From an uncultured Collinsella sp. (GTDB taxonomy: Bacteria > Actinomycetota > Coriobacteriia > Coriobacteriales > Coriobacteriaceae): a stretch of DNA of 43,685 nucleotides. The DNA lies in NCBI GenBank assembly GCA_934650095.1, contig CAKUFT010000013.1, forward strand, positions 1-43,685, read 5' to 3'. The notes under the pieces were generated by a model that saw only the letters and a list, made by a program, of their open reading frames with translations, made no database searches and was not told the origin of the DNA. This document shows positions 7,484-16,223 of this stretch, one piece after another (position 1 is the stretch's first letter; every line of letters starts with the position of its first letter). Made by a program: the position numbers and the translations under genes.

Positions 7484-8662
7484 TTACTTGCCGTTGACGA
7501 TGCGTTCGACGTCGGAAGCGATCATAAACTCCTCGTCCGTGGGGATGACGAAGATCTTGACCTTGGAATCCTTGGCGGACAGGCACCAAGCGCCGTCGCC
7601 ACGCAGGGCGTTGCGGGCGTGATCCATCTTGACGCCCATAAAGGCCAGACGGTCGGCCACGCCGGCGCGAACAGCCGGAGCGTGCTCGCCGATGCCGGCG
7701 GTGAAGACGAGCGTGTCCATGCCGCACATGGAGGTTGCCATCTCGGCGGCCTTGGCGGCAATCTTGTAGACAAACATATCGAAGGCGAGCTGAGCCTCGG
7801 GATCGCCAGCAGCGGCGAGCTCCTCGACGTTGCGGCAGTCGTTGGTCTTGCCGCCGGTCACAGCCATGAGGCCGGACTTCTTGTTCATCATCTCGTCAAC
7901 CTCGTCGAAGGTGTAGCCACCCTCGCGCTGCAGGTAGCACACGGTAGCCGGGTCGATGGAACCGCAGCGGGTGCCCATCATGACGCCGTCGAGCGGGGTA
8001 AGGCCCATGGTGGTGTCCATGCACTTGCCGTCCTCGATAGCGCACAGGGAAGCGCCGGAGCCGATGTGGCACACGACAACCTTGCGGGCCTCGCCGTTGG
8101 TCATCTCGGCAACCTTCTTGGAGATGTAGCGGTAGCTGGTGCCGTGGGCGCCGTACTTACGAATGTGCAGTTTGTCGCAGACGTCCTTGGGCAGGGCGTA
8201 GGTCTTGGCGACCTCGGGCATGTTGAAGTGGAAAGCGGTGTCGTAGACCGTGACGTTGGGCAGGTCGGGATACTGCTCCAGGCAGAACTCGATAACGTTG
8301 GCCTCGGGGTTGTTGTGCAGCGGGGCGAGCGGGGCGACCTCGCGGATCTTGGCGAGAACGTCCTCGTCGACGAGGGAGGAATCGCCAAAGTACCAACCGC
8401 CCTGAACGATGCGGTGGCCGATGCCCTCGATCTTGACGCCGTTGGCCTCGAGGTCCTTCAGGACGACCTCGATGGCGACCTTGTGGTCGGGGAACTCGAT
8501 GTTCTCGGTCACCTTCTTGGAGCCGTTGGCGGTATGAGTGAAGGTACCGCCGGTAAAGCAGACGCGCTCGCAGGAGCCCTTTGCGGACACCTTGTGGGAC
8601 TTGGTATCGATGACCTGATACTTAAGGGTCGAAGATCCTGCGTTGACGACCAGAACGTTCAT
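7484..8662 (-). CDS. ackA: Acetate kinase, paralogue 2
   Basis: 392 residues, the same length as paralogue 1; over the first 180 residues I count 120 identities with no gap. It has NAGSSTLKYQ, GHRIVQGGWYF, PLAPLHN, YDTAFH, GAHGTSY, MGTRCGSIDP and FTAGIGEH. One difference near the active site is Tyr177 where paralogue 1 has His. The start has AGGGAG upstream. The tandem order suggests gene duplication. Whether the two copies differ in substrate, direction or expression cannot be told from sequence. Confidence 0.95.
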   Translation of the reverse strand: MNVLVVNAGSSTLKYQVIDTKSHKVSAKGSCERVCFTGGTFTHTANGSKKVTENIEFPDHKVAIEVVLKDLEANGVKIEGIGHRIVQGGWYFGDSSLVDEDVLAKIREVAPLAPLHNNPEANVIEFCLEQYPDLPNVTVYDTAFHFNMPEVAKTYALPKDVCDKLHIRKYGAHGTSYRYISKKVAEMTNGEARKVVVCHIGSGASLCAIEDGKCMDTTMGLTPLDGVMMGTRCGSIDPATVCYLQREGGYTFDEVDEMMNKKSGLMAVTGGKTNDCRNVEELAAAGDPEAQLAFDMFVYKIAAKAAEMATSMCGMDTLVFTAGIGEHAPAVRAGVADRLAFMGVKMDHARNALRGDGAWCLSAKDSKVKIFVIPTDEEFMIASDVERIVNGK

Positions 8663-8715
8663 GTGTCTCCCTACTAACAGGCGGTGTGGCGCCGCCAGGT
8701 TACATACGCTTCAAT

Positions 8716-8749
8716 AATAAACCCAAACGCCCTCGCGCTCGGGTTTATT
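8716..8749 (-). terminator. Hairpin terminator between the HIT gene and acetate kinase 2
   Basis: A 9-bp stem aataaaccc (8716-8724) with gggtttatt (8741-8749), plus inner agcgc/gcgtt pairing. On the minus strand it ends GGGTTTATTATT. It lies about 60 bp past the HIT stop codon and could act in both directions. Confidence 0.65.
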
Positions 8750-8809
8750 GCGTTGATATATAAGTTATCGATGCCGTAGCTTCCGCTTCATTGCGCGGCG
8801 CAGGCGCCC

Positions 8810-9145
8810 TCAGATGAGGTTCTCGCCCAGGTTTTTGCCGCCGAGGACGTGCATGTGGAAGTGCATGACGGTCTGGCCGGCGTTGACGCCCTTGTTGGAG
8901 ATGACGCGGAAACCGTCCTCCAGGCCCTTGGCCTTGGCGACCTCCTGGATGGCGTGAGCCATGGCGCCCATGGTCTCGGCAGGCACGTTGTCGGCGATGT
9001 CGCTGTAGTGCTTTTTGGGGATCACGAGCGTGTGGACGGGCGCCTGGGGATTGAGGTCGTCGAACGCGATGGCCTGGTCGTCCTCATAGACAACAGTCGA
9101 GGGAATCTCGTGGTTGGCAATTTTGCAGAAGATGCAATCACACAT
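8810..9145 (-). CDS. HIT-family nucleotide-binding hydrolase
   Basis: 111 residues, the usual length for an HINT-type histidine triad protein. It begins CDCIFCKI with the family cysteines and ends with the catalytic triad motif HFHMHVLGG. HINT-branch enzymes hydrolyse purine nucleoside phosphoramidates such as AMP-lysine; the physiological substrate is rarely known. AAAGGAA precedes the ATG, and a TATAAT box on the minus strand (9175-9180) could provide its own promoter. Upstream on the same strand are xseB and xseA. Confidence 0.93.
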   Translation of the reverse strand: MCDCIFCKIANHEIPSTVVYEDDQAIAFDDLNPQAPVHTLVIPKKHYSDIADNVPAETMGAMAHAIQEVAKAKGLEDGFRVISNKGVNAGQTVMHFHMHVLGGKNLGENLI

Positions 9146-9194
9146 GGCTGGTTCCTTTCTAACAGACCAGAGTAATTATATTTGGTCGGGATGG

Positions 9195-9461
9195 TTAGAA
9201 CGAGAGGTTATCCTCGGTGTTGGCGGCTTCGCCGTCGGCGAGCACGTCGTTGCCGTCGACATCCTTAAGGAGCACCGAGACCTTCTGCTCGGCATCGGCC
9301 AGGCGGGTACGCAGGCTCTTGAGGAGCTCGACGCCGCGGGTGTAGCTCTCGAGCGACTCCTCGAGTTCCATGTCGCCCGACTCCAGGCTGCGGATAATGA
9401 GCTCCAGCTCCTGCGAGGCCTGCTTGTACGTAAGCTGCTCGACCGGGGTCTTCTCTGCCAT
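9195..9461 (-). CDS. xseB: Exodeoxyribonuclease VII small subunit
   Basis: 88 residues. The N-terminal half carries the XseB core, LTYKQASQELELIIRSLESGDMELEESL, followed by YTRGVELLKSLRTRLADAEQKV. Small subunits decorate the XseA chain through helical contacts and are needed for the enzyme that degrades single-stranded DNA from both ends. It lies 42 bp downstream of xseA, with AAAGGAAA before the start. The last 20 residues are an acidic tail. Confidence 0.92.
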   Translation of the reverse strand: MAEKTPVEQLTYKQASQELELIIRSLESGDMELEESLESYTRGVELLKSLRTRLADAEQKVSVLLKDVDGNDVLADGEAANTEDNLSF

Positions 9462-9503
9462 ATCTGTTTCCTTTCCTAAAGGTCTATCACCATAAAACGC
9501 GGT

Positions 9504-10955
9504 TTACTCAACCGTATCGACGGTTGCTGCCACGTTACCATCCGCCATACGCACGCGGATGGCGTCACCGGGCTTAAAAGTCTTAGCGCTCGTAGCCACG
9601 CCGCCATCGCTGTATGCGATGGAGTAGCCGCGGGCAAGCACCTTGAGCGGTGACAGGGCATCGAGCGAGGCCGCTGCGCGACCCAAGTCGGACGCGGGTT
9701 TGCTCAACATCGTGCGTCCCTGATGCTCCAGACGGGAACTCGCGAGCGTGAGCGCATGGCGCTTGCCATCGAGCCCCGAGGTGCTTGCGACCAAGCGCTC
9801 GGGCAGACGCTCGAAGTTGGAGCGGAAGGCACCGACCGAGTGCGCAATGGCGCCCGACAGGCGATCGGCCGTCAGGGCAAGCTCCGACTCGCGACGCTCA
9901 ACCATAAACGTTGGATCGTTGAGGCATGGGCGACACGCAGCAGCATCGAGCGCATCACCCAAGCGAGCCGTATAGGTATCCCAGGCACGGCGACCGCGCT
10001 GATCGAGCATCTCCAGGTCGACCTGGGCCGACCCAATCATCGATGCCATCGCGGCACCCAGACGCTGATGGCGCGCCTCGAGCACATCCTCCAGCTCTGT
10101 CATAGCCGGTGCCACGGATTCTGCCGCTGCCGTGGGCGTGGAGGCACGACGGTCGCTCACCATATCGCAGATCGAGGTATCGGGCTCATGGCCAATACCG
10201 GTCACCACAGGCACGGGACAGGCCGCCACCGCGCGAGCAAGCTCTTCGTCGTTAAAGGTCATAAGATCCTCGAAGGAACCGCCGCCACGCACGAGCAAAA
10301 TGCAATCGGGCGCCGGCGTAATGGCAGCGGCGCGGCGCAAGCCTTCAATAAGCTCGGCCGGCGCACCCTCGCCTTGGACCTTGGCACCCACACAGACAAG
10401 CTCGACGAGCGGGTTGCGACGGCGCAGCGTACGCTTGACGTCGTCGATCACAGCGCCCGAAAGTGAGGTGACGACCGCCACGCGCGAGCAGAACACCGGA
10501 ATACGGCGCTTGCGAGACTCGTCCATCAGGCCCTCGCGACGAAGCTTCTCGGCCAGCTGTGCCACCTGTTGACGCAGCAGGCCCTCCCCCGCCAGCGAAA
10601 ACGAGCGGGCGACGAAGCTCATGCGGCCCGTGGGCTTATAAAGGTTGAAGCTGCCTTTAAAGCTCACCTGCATACCGTCGCGCAGATCGAAGGTGCGCTT
10701 AAGATAGGCGCCCTTCCAGATGATGCAGTCGACGGCGGCCGAGTCGTCCTTGATCTGGAAGTAGCAGTGCCCGCTTCGGGCATTGGGGCCACGGAAACCC
10801 GTGACCTCGCCCAGAACGCTCAGCTGCGGAATGGCATCGAGCGCGCCGGCGGCGATCTCCACCGCCTGGCTCACGCTGAGCTCTTTGCGCTCCTGTTCGT
10901 CCGCCCCGTCGAACTCGGCGGAAACGGCATTGCCGGTTAGATTCCAGCCTGCCAC
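9504..10955 (-). CDS. xseA: Exodeoxyribonuclease VII large subunit
   Basis: 483 residues from a GTG chosen because AAAGGAGG (10960-10967) precedes it by 4 nt; an ATG 21 nt upstream lacks such a site. An N-terminal OB-fold domain (LSVLGEVTGFRG...GHCYFQIKDD) binds DNA. The catalytic domain shows RGGGSFEDLMTFNDEELARA and TGIGHEPDTSI, followed by a long helical region and a short C-terminal segment ending ARGYSIAYSDGG. With XseB it forms the single-strand-specific exonuclease used in repair. xseA and xseB form an operon. Confidence 0.94.
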   Translation of the reverse strand: MAGWNLTGNAVSAEFDGADEQERKELSVSQAVEIAAGALDAIPQLSVLGEVTGFRGPNARSGHCYFQIKDDSAAVDCIIWKGAYLKRTFDLRDGMQVSFKGSFNLYKPTGRMSFVARSFSLAGEGLLRQQVAQLAEKLRREGLMDESRKRRIPVFCSRVAVVTSLSGAVIDDVKRTLRRRNPLVELVCVGAKVQGEGAPAELIEGLRRAAAITPAPDCILLVRGGGSFEDLMTFNDEELARAVAACPVPVVTGIGHEPDTSICDMVSDRRASTPTAAAESVAPAMTELEDVLEARHQRLGAAMASMIGSAQVDLEMLDQRGRRAWDTYTARLGDALDAAACRPCLNDPTFMVERRESELALTADRLSGAIAHSVGAFRSNFERLPERLVASTSGLDGKRHALTLASSRLEHQGRTMLSKPASDLGRAAASLDALSPLKVLARGYSIAYSDGGVATSAKTFKPGDAIRVRMADGNVAATVDTVE

Positions 10956-11024
10956 GCAGCCTCCTTTCGTCATCATGCGACAGGACTCCGGCCCTGTGCA
11001 AATTCAAGTCCAACACATAGTACA

Positions 11025-11054
11025 GCGCCGCGGGGACACAGATCCCCGCGGCGC
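11025..11054. terminator. Strong GC hairpin between the zinc peptidase and xseA genes
   Basis: A perfect 12-bp stem, gcgccgcgggga (11025-11036) with tccccgcggcgc (11043-11054), and a 6-nt loop. It begins 16 bp past the stop of the leftward zinc peptidase gene, so it is placed as a terminator. No U-tract follows on either strand. Confidence 0.5.
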
Positions 11055-11070
11055 CCATCGAGCCAATTTG

Positions 11071-11775
11071 TTATCGGTTGGAGTTTCTGTTGTAACGAGC
11101 CATAAGGTAGAGCAGCTGAATGATCGAGGTAAGCGCGGCTGCCACATAGGTAAGCGCGGCTGCCGTCAGCACCTTCTTGGCACCGTTGACCTGCTTGGAG
11201 CTCATTCCCGACTGCTCAATGTAGGCCACAGCGCGGCGGCTGGCATCTATCTCGACCGGAAGCGTAACCAGCTGGAACAGCACGCTAAACGAGAAGAAAA
11301 TCAGTGCGAGGGTCGTGAGCCCCGCGATGTTCATGAACAGGCCCATAAGCAGCACGATCGTCCAGGTGTTCTGGGTAAAGTTGACGACGGGGACCAAAGC
11401 GGTGCGTACCTTCATCATGGCATAGCCGCTTTGACGCTGCGCGGCATGGCCTGCCTCGTGACAAGCGACAGCAACGCTTGCGACCGAGCCGCCCGAACGG
11501 TTGGAATCCGACAGATACAGGTTGTTGTCCTGCGGGTTGTAATGGTCAGTGAGCTCACCGGCGACACCCTTGATACCCACGGCATTGCAGCCGTTGGCGT
11601 CGAGCATGCGGCGAGCGACCCTGGCGCCCGTGTCGCCGTCCGAGCGAACCTTGGACCACGTCTTGTACGTCGAATTGATATAGCTCTGCGCGGCAAGGCC
11701 AAGCACCGTGCAGACAAGAACAACCAGCAGGTACAGCGGGTCGATACCAAAGCCGTATCCATAGTAATAGGGCAT
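11071..11775 (-). CDS. YugP-type membrane zinc metallopeptidase
   Basis: 234 residues, matching the neutral zinc metallopeptidase 2 family. An N-terminal membrane helix (about 12-32) is followed by a soluble stretch with the HEAGHA zinc motif (His106, Glu107, His110) and two further hydrophobic segments (about 125-180). The C-terminal part (LTAAALTYVAAALTSIIQLLYLM) is also hydrophobic. The active site probably faces one side of the membrane; substrates are unknown. GGAGGA lies before the start. Downstream of the RNase D gene on the same strand. Confidence 0.88.
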   Translation of the reverse strand: MPYYYGYGFGIDPLYLLVVLVCTVLGLAAQSYINSTYKTWSKVRSDGDTGARVARRMLDANGCNAVGIKGVAGELTDHYNPQDNNLYLSDSNRSGGSVASVAVACHEAGHAAQRQSGYAMMKVRTALVPVVNFTQNTWTIVLLMGLFMNIAGLTTLALIFFSFSVLFQLVTLPVEIDASRRAVAYIEQSGMSSKQVNGAKKVLTAAALTYVAAALTSIIQLLYLMARYNRNSNR

Positions 11776-11839
11776 GCGAATTCCTCCGAATCGAGTTACA
11801 CGTTGGAGGCATTTTACCCACTCAGCAGACTAGGCTTCC

Positions 11840-12973
11840 CTATAACAGCTCAATCTTTCCGTCCTTCACGGTGAGTCCCATATTGCCCGAAAGCAAATCG
11901 TCCAGGCGCGAGCCCACGAGCTCAAAACGCCAGCCTTCGCGCAGGGGGCTCTGCTCGGGATGCTCAATATAGTCGGCCAGGTCATCGCGCGAGGCAATGA
12001 CCGAGGTCGCCACTCCCGAGCGTTCGGCAACCAGGCGGATGAGCGCGTACATCAGGTCCGTCACGCTCTCCAGCTCCGGCGAGATCTGACGGTGCCCGCG
12101 CACCATGAGCGGCAGGCGATCGTGCGGGCAGCTCGCGCCGCGCTTGATGGCCATGAGCGCACCGTCCACGTCGCGCTCCCCCAGCTGATCGGTACCGCGA
12201 ATGCTACGGAACTCCTCAACGCGCACGGGATTGCGCTTAACGAGTGCAAGCAGCGTGTCATCGGACATGACCCACTTGCGCGGGATGTTACGGCGCTCGG
12301 CGCGATCCTCGCGCCAGGCGGCGAGCTCGCGCGCGATGCCCAACTGGTGACGGCTGCACGAATTGATGCGTTTGACCTTACGGAATGCCTCGTGGCGATC
12401 GGCGCGATAGTGCGACTCGTCAGCCAGCGGGCGCAGCTCGTCGAGCACCCAGTCCACACGGCCCAGTTCGCGCAAGCGGCTCATCATCTCGGTATAGGCG
12501 ACGATCAGGTACTTGACGTCATCGATCGCGTACTCAATCTGCTTGTCGGTCAGCGGACGGCGCGACCAGTCGGTCAGTGACTCGGTCTTGGACAGCGATA
12601 CGCCGCAAAACGACTGCACGAGCGCGCCGTAGGAAATCTGCTGGCGCTCGCCCAAAAAGGCGGCGGCTACCTGCGTGTCAAAAATAGGACGCGGCAGCAC
12701 GCCCACAGTATGGAGCATGACCTCCATATCCTGCGAGCAGGCGTGGAACACTTTGGTTACGCTCTCATCGGCCATAAGCTCGGCGAGCGGCAACAGGTCG
12801 TCGATCACCAGGGGGTCGACCGCGACGCTCTCGGCAGGAGTGGCAATCTGAACCAGGCACAGACGCGGATGGAACGTGCGCTCGCGCAAAAACTCGGTAT
12901 CGACGGCAATCGCGTCGAACTCGCGGGCGCGCTGGCAAAAGTCGAGTAGAGCCTGATGTGTGGAAATGTACAT
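11840..12973 (-). CDS. rnd: Ribonuclease D
   Basis: 377 residues from the ATG of MYISTHQAL, which starts at the first element of the exonuclease fold; the upstream in-frame ATG adds 12 residues without a homologous look. DEDD exonuclease motifs are in order: AVDTEFLRE, VFHACSQDME, and YAIDDVKYLIVAY. An HRDC-type helical domain follows (around 210-290). RNase D trims 3' ends of structured RNA such as tRNA precursors. No strong ribosome-binding site is seen. Divergent from the lipid kinase gene. Confidence 0.92.
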   Translation of the reverse strand: MYISTHQALLDFCQRAREFDAIAVDTEFLRERTFHPRLCLVQIATPAESVAVDPLVIDDLLPLAELMADESVTKVFHACSQDMEVMLHTVGVLPRPIFDTQVAAAFLGERQQISYGALVQSFCGVSLSKTESLTDWSRRPLTDKQIEYAIDDVKYLIVAYTEMMSRLRELGRVDWVLDELRPLADESHYRADRHEAFRKVKRINSCSRHQLGIARELAAWREDRAERRNIPRKWVMSDDTLLALVKRNPVRVEEFRSIRGTDQLGERDVDGALMAIKRGASCPHDRLPLMVRGHRQISPELESVTDLMYALIRLVAERSGVATSVIASRDDLADYIEHPEQSPLREGWRFELVGSRLDDLLSGNMGLTVKDGKIELL

Positions 12974-13071
12974 ATCAACCCATCGAATAAGGTTAGGCCC
13001 GAAAAACACGGGTAGGATATCGGCATTGCCTTACAACTATACTCGGTTAGTCACAGAACGGGAACGTAAGT

Positions 13072-13989
13072 ATGCGCTGCCTTATCATCCACAACCCGGC
13101 ATCGGGCCCCAGCTCAGATGAAATCTACGCATTCACGCACGCCCTGGCGCAGGGCGGCGACGAGGTCGTGATGCGCTTTATCGGCGATGGCATGGAGCCC
13201 GAAGACGCCGTGGCGGACGTGCGCGAGTTCGATCGCGTGGTGGTCTCGGGTGGCGACGGCACCGTCTCCAACGTGCTCGACCAGATGCGCGGATGCGGCG
13301 TCCCCACACTCGTCTTCCCCTCTGGCACGGCATGCCTGTTCTTCAACAACATCGGCAATGCCCCCGAGGCGGCGGCACTCGCCAAGGCCTGCCGCGCCGG
13401 CCGCACGGTCAAGGTCGACATGGGTGAGCTCTTTTGGCTCGACGAGGACGGCAACGAAAAGCGCCATGGTTTTATCATCATCGCCGGCTCGGGCTTCGAC
13501 GCCGAGATCATGATGAAGGCCGCCCCCACCAAAAACGACATCGGCGAGATCGCCTACTTCCTGTCGGCGCTTGCCACGCCCAATCCCACAGTGGCGCACT
13601 TTACGATTGAGCATGACGGCATTGTCGAGGAGCTCGACGGTATCTGCTGCATGGCAGGCAACACCTCGGTCATCCAAAACGACATCAACCTGTTCCCAGA
13701 CTGCCGCATGAACGACGGCATGGTCGACATCGCGGTCATCGAGCCCGTGCGCACCGTGCAGCTGCTGCCCACCGTGATCACCGCTGCGCTCGACCCCGCC
13801 GGCAAGGTGCTCGGTCGCCCGCAGTTCAAGATCATCCAGACCAAGGAAGCTAAGATTACCTGTACACCGTCGCTGGGCATGCAGTTCGATGGCGAGATTA
13901 TCTCCAGCAACTCCGGCGTCTTTGGCGCCCGCGCGCTTCCGCAATGTCTCGACCTGATCGTCGACGAATTCTCACCGCTCGGTAAATAG
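13072..13989 (+). CDS. Diacylglycerol kinase-family lipid kinase
   Basis: 305 residues. It starts CLIIHNPASG, the DAGK-catalytic-domain nucleotide site, with SGGDGTVSNVLDQM at residues 59-72 and PSGTACLFFNN further on. The C-terminal half has the expected beta-sandwich ending with MQFDGEII. Members phosphorylate diacylglycerol, sphingosine-like lipids or related molecules at the membrane, or act in lipid recycling; the substrate is unknown. A 30-codon membrane peptide follows immediately. Confidence 0.88.
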   Translation: MRCLIIHNPASGPSSDEIYAFTHALAQGGDEVVMRFIGDGMEPEDAVADVREFDRVVVSGGDGTVSNVLDQMRGCGVPTLVFPSGTACLFFNNIGNAPEAAALAKACRAGRTVKVDMGELFWLDEDGNEKRHGFIIIAGSGFDAEIMMKAAPTKNDIGEIAYFLSALATPNPTVAHFTIEHDGIVEELDGICCMAGNTSVIQNDINLFPDCRMNDGMVDIAVIEPVRTVQLLPTVITAALDPAGKVLGRPQFKIIQTKEAKITCTPSLGMQFDGEIISSNSGVFGARALPQCLDLIVDEFSPLGK

Positions 13990-13998
13990 GAGGACCCC

Positions 13999-14091
13999 AT
14001 GAACGACAATCCCCTGCTCGGCTTTATCGTCATTGTTCTGGCCATGCTCGTCGGCTATGCGATCAACGTGATCCACCGCCGGAAGAAATAA
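13999..14091 (+). CDS. Small single-pass membrane peptide (30 aa)
   Basis: A 30-residue ORF too short for usual gene callers. It has a strong AGGAGG (13988-13993) before its ATG and starts 10 nt after the lipid kinase stop. It is MNDNPLLG, then one hydrophobic helix of about 17 residues, then VIHRRKK, which predicts the C terminus inside the cell. It is followed by a good terminator, so it closes a two-gene operon. No family is recognised; partnering the lipid kinase at the membrane is a guess from position. Confidence 0.75.
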   Translation: MNDNPLLGFIVIVLAMLVGYAINVIHRRKK

Positions 14092-14126
14092 TTCCACATT
14101 GGTATGATATTCATCCAATTATCGTC

Positions 14127-14170
14127 TCCCCCGCTGTTTATGCATTTGCCAAACAGCGGGGGATTTTTTC
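14127..14170 (+). terminator. Intrinsic terminator of the lipid kinase operon
   Basis: Stem cccccgctgttt with aaacagcggggg around an 11-nt loop, followed by attttttc. It stands 35 bp past the small membrane peptide gene. Confidence 0.93.
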
Positions 14171-14287
14171 TTTGCGACCCGGCCATGTGCTTTATCAAGG
14201 TAGAGTAATTGCAGGGTGCCTTTATTTAACTAAAGCCACAAAATGAGTATTCTTATCCGTTCATCGCATATTTTAGAACGCTTATCG

Positions 14288-14314
14288 AGTATTTAATCAA
14301 AGTTGATGAATACT
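14288..14314. promoter_or_regulatory. 27-bp inverted repeat upstream of the C69 peptidase gene
   Basis: An interrupted dyad, agtatt-ta-atcaa-ag-ttgat-g-aatact, about 90 bp before the peptidase start in an AT-rich region (14190-14370) that otherwise shows no gene. It looks like an operator for a dimeric regulator of the C69 gene; no regulator is identified. A second small hairpin (ctaata/tattag, 14331-14350) lies downstream of it. Confidence 0.4.
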
Positions 14315-14399
14315 ACTTCAACTTCCGATAGGCTAATAGGTGTATTTATTAGCTGGAATCTCGCACGGTTGTGCGGGGTTTCAACCGTTGGGAGGGATT

Positions 14400-16205
14400 A
14401 TGAGGTTTACTCATCCTGTCAACACGCTCAAAAAGCTTGGCTGCGGCCTTGCATTTGGAGCTGCGGCCATTATGGCCATGCCGACTTCAGCGCTTGCCTG
14501 CACCCAGATTTACATGGGCAGCAAGCTCACGGCAGACGGCAACACGTACTACGGCCGCGCAGAAGACTTTGGTACGCGCTACCTCAAGCACTTTGGCATC
14601 GAGCCCGCGCACAAGGACGGCACCGAGTACACTTCGCTCGAGTCCGGCTTCGACTACAAGTCCAAGGGCGCAACCTACCGCTACACCTTCGTTCGCGACA
14701 ACCCCTCGCAGTGGGAAGATCGCTATGACGCTTATTCCGAGGCCGGCATCAACGAGAAGGGCGTTTCCTGCTCTGCCACGCTGAGTACCTCCTACAACGA
14801 GAAGGCCGAGGAGGCCGACCCCATCACCGAGGAGACCGGTATCGGCGAGTATAGCTACGCCAGCGTCATCCTGGGCGAGAGCGCCACGGCACGCGAGGGC
14901 GTCGAACTCATCGGAAGCCTGATCGACGAGCAGGGGACCTGCGCCAACGACCAGGTCATCATCGCCGACAACAACGAGACCTGGCTGTTCGCCGCGCTTT
15001 CTGGCCATCAGTGGATCGCCATGAAGCTCACCGACGACATCGCCTCGGTCAACCCCAACATAGGCAACCTTAACTACGACATCGACCTCGACGACACCGA
15101 GAACTGCCTCCACTCCGAGGGCATTCAAACCATGCCCGAGGAAAAGGGCTTCGCCAAGTACTTCGAGGATGGCAAGCTCGACGTTGCCCAGACCTACGGA
15201 GAGGAAATTAGCGAGAAGGCCATGCATTCTTGGTCTCGCTATGTCCAGGGCCGCGATTACTTCATGGCTCCGCTTGCCGAGGGCACCGACTACGAGATCG
15301 TCAAGGACGAGCGCGAAGACGCTCGTGCCACGACTGGCGCCCTGGTCCACGAGCTGCAGCCGCTGTTCTTTACGCCCGGCAAGTCCGACTGGAACACCTT
15401 TGAGATGATCCGTTCCTTCGCCGCTCGCGGCGAGAACGTCGCCGGCCTCAACGCCAACACCGACGGCGCCTATGCCATCGGCTCTAACCGCAACACCGAG
15501 ATTCACACTTTCCAGATCCGTCAGGGCATGGACCCCGAGATCGCGACCATTCAATGGGAGATGCTCTCCAACGCCGAGTTCTCCGTCGCCATCCCCCTCT
15601 ACTCCGCACTGCTCACCGAGGTCAGCCCCTACTTCAGCGATCAAGATGTCTCCTTCGATCACTGCGAAGAGGAAGACGTCGTGAACAACGAGGAGCCCAA
15701 GAACTCCATCAACTACGTCCTCATGGACATCAACACGCTCGCCTATGAAAACCGCGACCACTGCGCCACCGGCGTCCGCGCCTATCTCGACGCTCTGCAG
15801 AAGGAGCTCATCGAGCAGAACCTGACCGTCGACGAGGCCATGCAGGCCGAAGAAGGCACCGAGGCCCGCACCGCCCTGGCCAACAAGGCCGGCAAGGCTG
15901 CAACCAAGAACACTTATGTTAAGTGCAAGGCCATGCTCGAGGAGATGCGCGACTATCTCCAGGAGGGCGACTTCTCCGAGGAGTTCGTCCCGAGTGACTA
16001 CGATGCCGACAACGACTGCCTGGTCAAGTCCATCACCTACGCCGACGAGGCCCTTTCCGATGAGGACGTGGCCGAGCCCGAGGCCGAAGAGGAAGAGGCC
16101 ACCGAGGAGAAGTCCGAGGGCAACAACATGGCCGCCATGGCCGTTGGCGCCGTCGTCATCATCGGTGTCTGCGCCTACGTGATCTATCGTCGCAAGAAGG
16201 CCTAA
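14400..16205 (+). CDS. Secreted, membrane-anchored C69-family dipeptidase
   Basis: 601 residues from the ATG after GGAGGG. Residues 1-33 form a signal peptide (KK, hydrophobic core, TSALA). Cys34 directly follows and begins CTQIYMGSKLTADG, the N-terminal cysteine nucleophile of family C69 dipeptidases (PepD type). Signal peptidase cleavage after ALA would therefore expose the nucleophile. The family blocks YYGRAEDF and ADNNETWLF follow. The C terminus has an acidic Glu/Ala-rich linker (about 555-575), a membrane helix and RRKKA, so the enzyme is held on the outer face. Its role is probably peptide use. A lipoprotein reading of the ALAC site is less likely because the -3 residue is Ala. Confidence 0.9.
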   Translation: MRFTHPVNTLKKLGCGLAFGAAAIMAMPTSALACTQIYMGSKLTADGNTYYGRAEDFGTRYLKHFGIEPAHKDGTEYTSLESGFDYKSKGATYRYTFVRDNPSQWEDRYDAYSEAGINEKGVSCSATLSTSYNEKAEEADPITEETGIGEYSYASVILGESATAREGVELIGSLIDEQGTCANDQVIIADNNETWLFAALSGHQWIAMKLTDDIASVNPNIGNLNYDIDLDDTENCLHSEGIQTMPEEKGFAKYFEDGKLDVAQTYGEEISEKAMHSWSRYVQGRDYFMAPLAEGTDYEIVKDEREDARATTGALVHELQPLFFTPGKSDWNTFEMIRSFAARGENVAGLNANTDGAYAIGSNRNTEIHTFQIRQGMDPEIATIQWEMLSNAEFSVAIPLYSALLTEVSPYFSDQDVSFDHCEEEDVVNNEEPKNSINYVLMDINTLAYENRDHCATGVRAYLDALQKELIEQNLTVDEAMQAEEGTEARTALANKAGKAATKNTYVKCKAMLEEMRDYLQEGDFSEEFVPSDYDADNDCLVKSITYADEALSDEDVAEPEAEEEEATEEKSEGNNMAAMAVGAVVIIGVCAYVIYRRKKA

Positions 16206-16223
16206 GGCCCTCATGTCCTTGTC

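Noticed and set aside
6141..8662. Ala in GAHGTS at the acetate-pocket position where Methanosarcina acetate kinase has Phe, as a sign of a wider substrate pocket
   Set aside because: E. coli acetate kinase, as I recall it, also has Ala there and is a normal acetate kinase, so the residue is not diagnostic.
14303..14728. A 141-residue plus-strand ORF across the C69 start
   Set aside because: It runs out of frame through the peptidase gene; its start has no ribosome-binding site and the protein has no family likeness.
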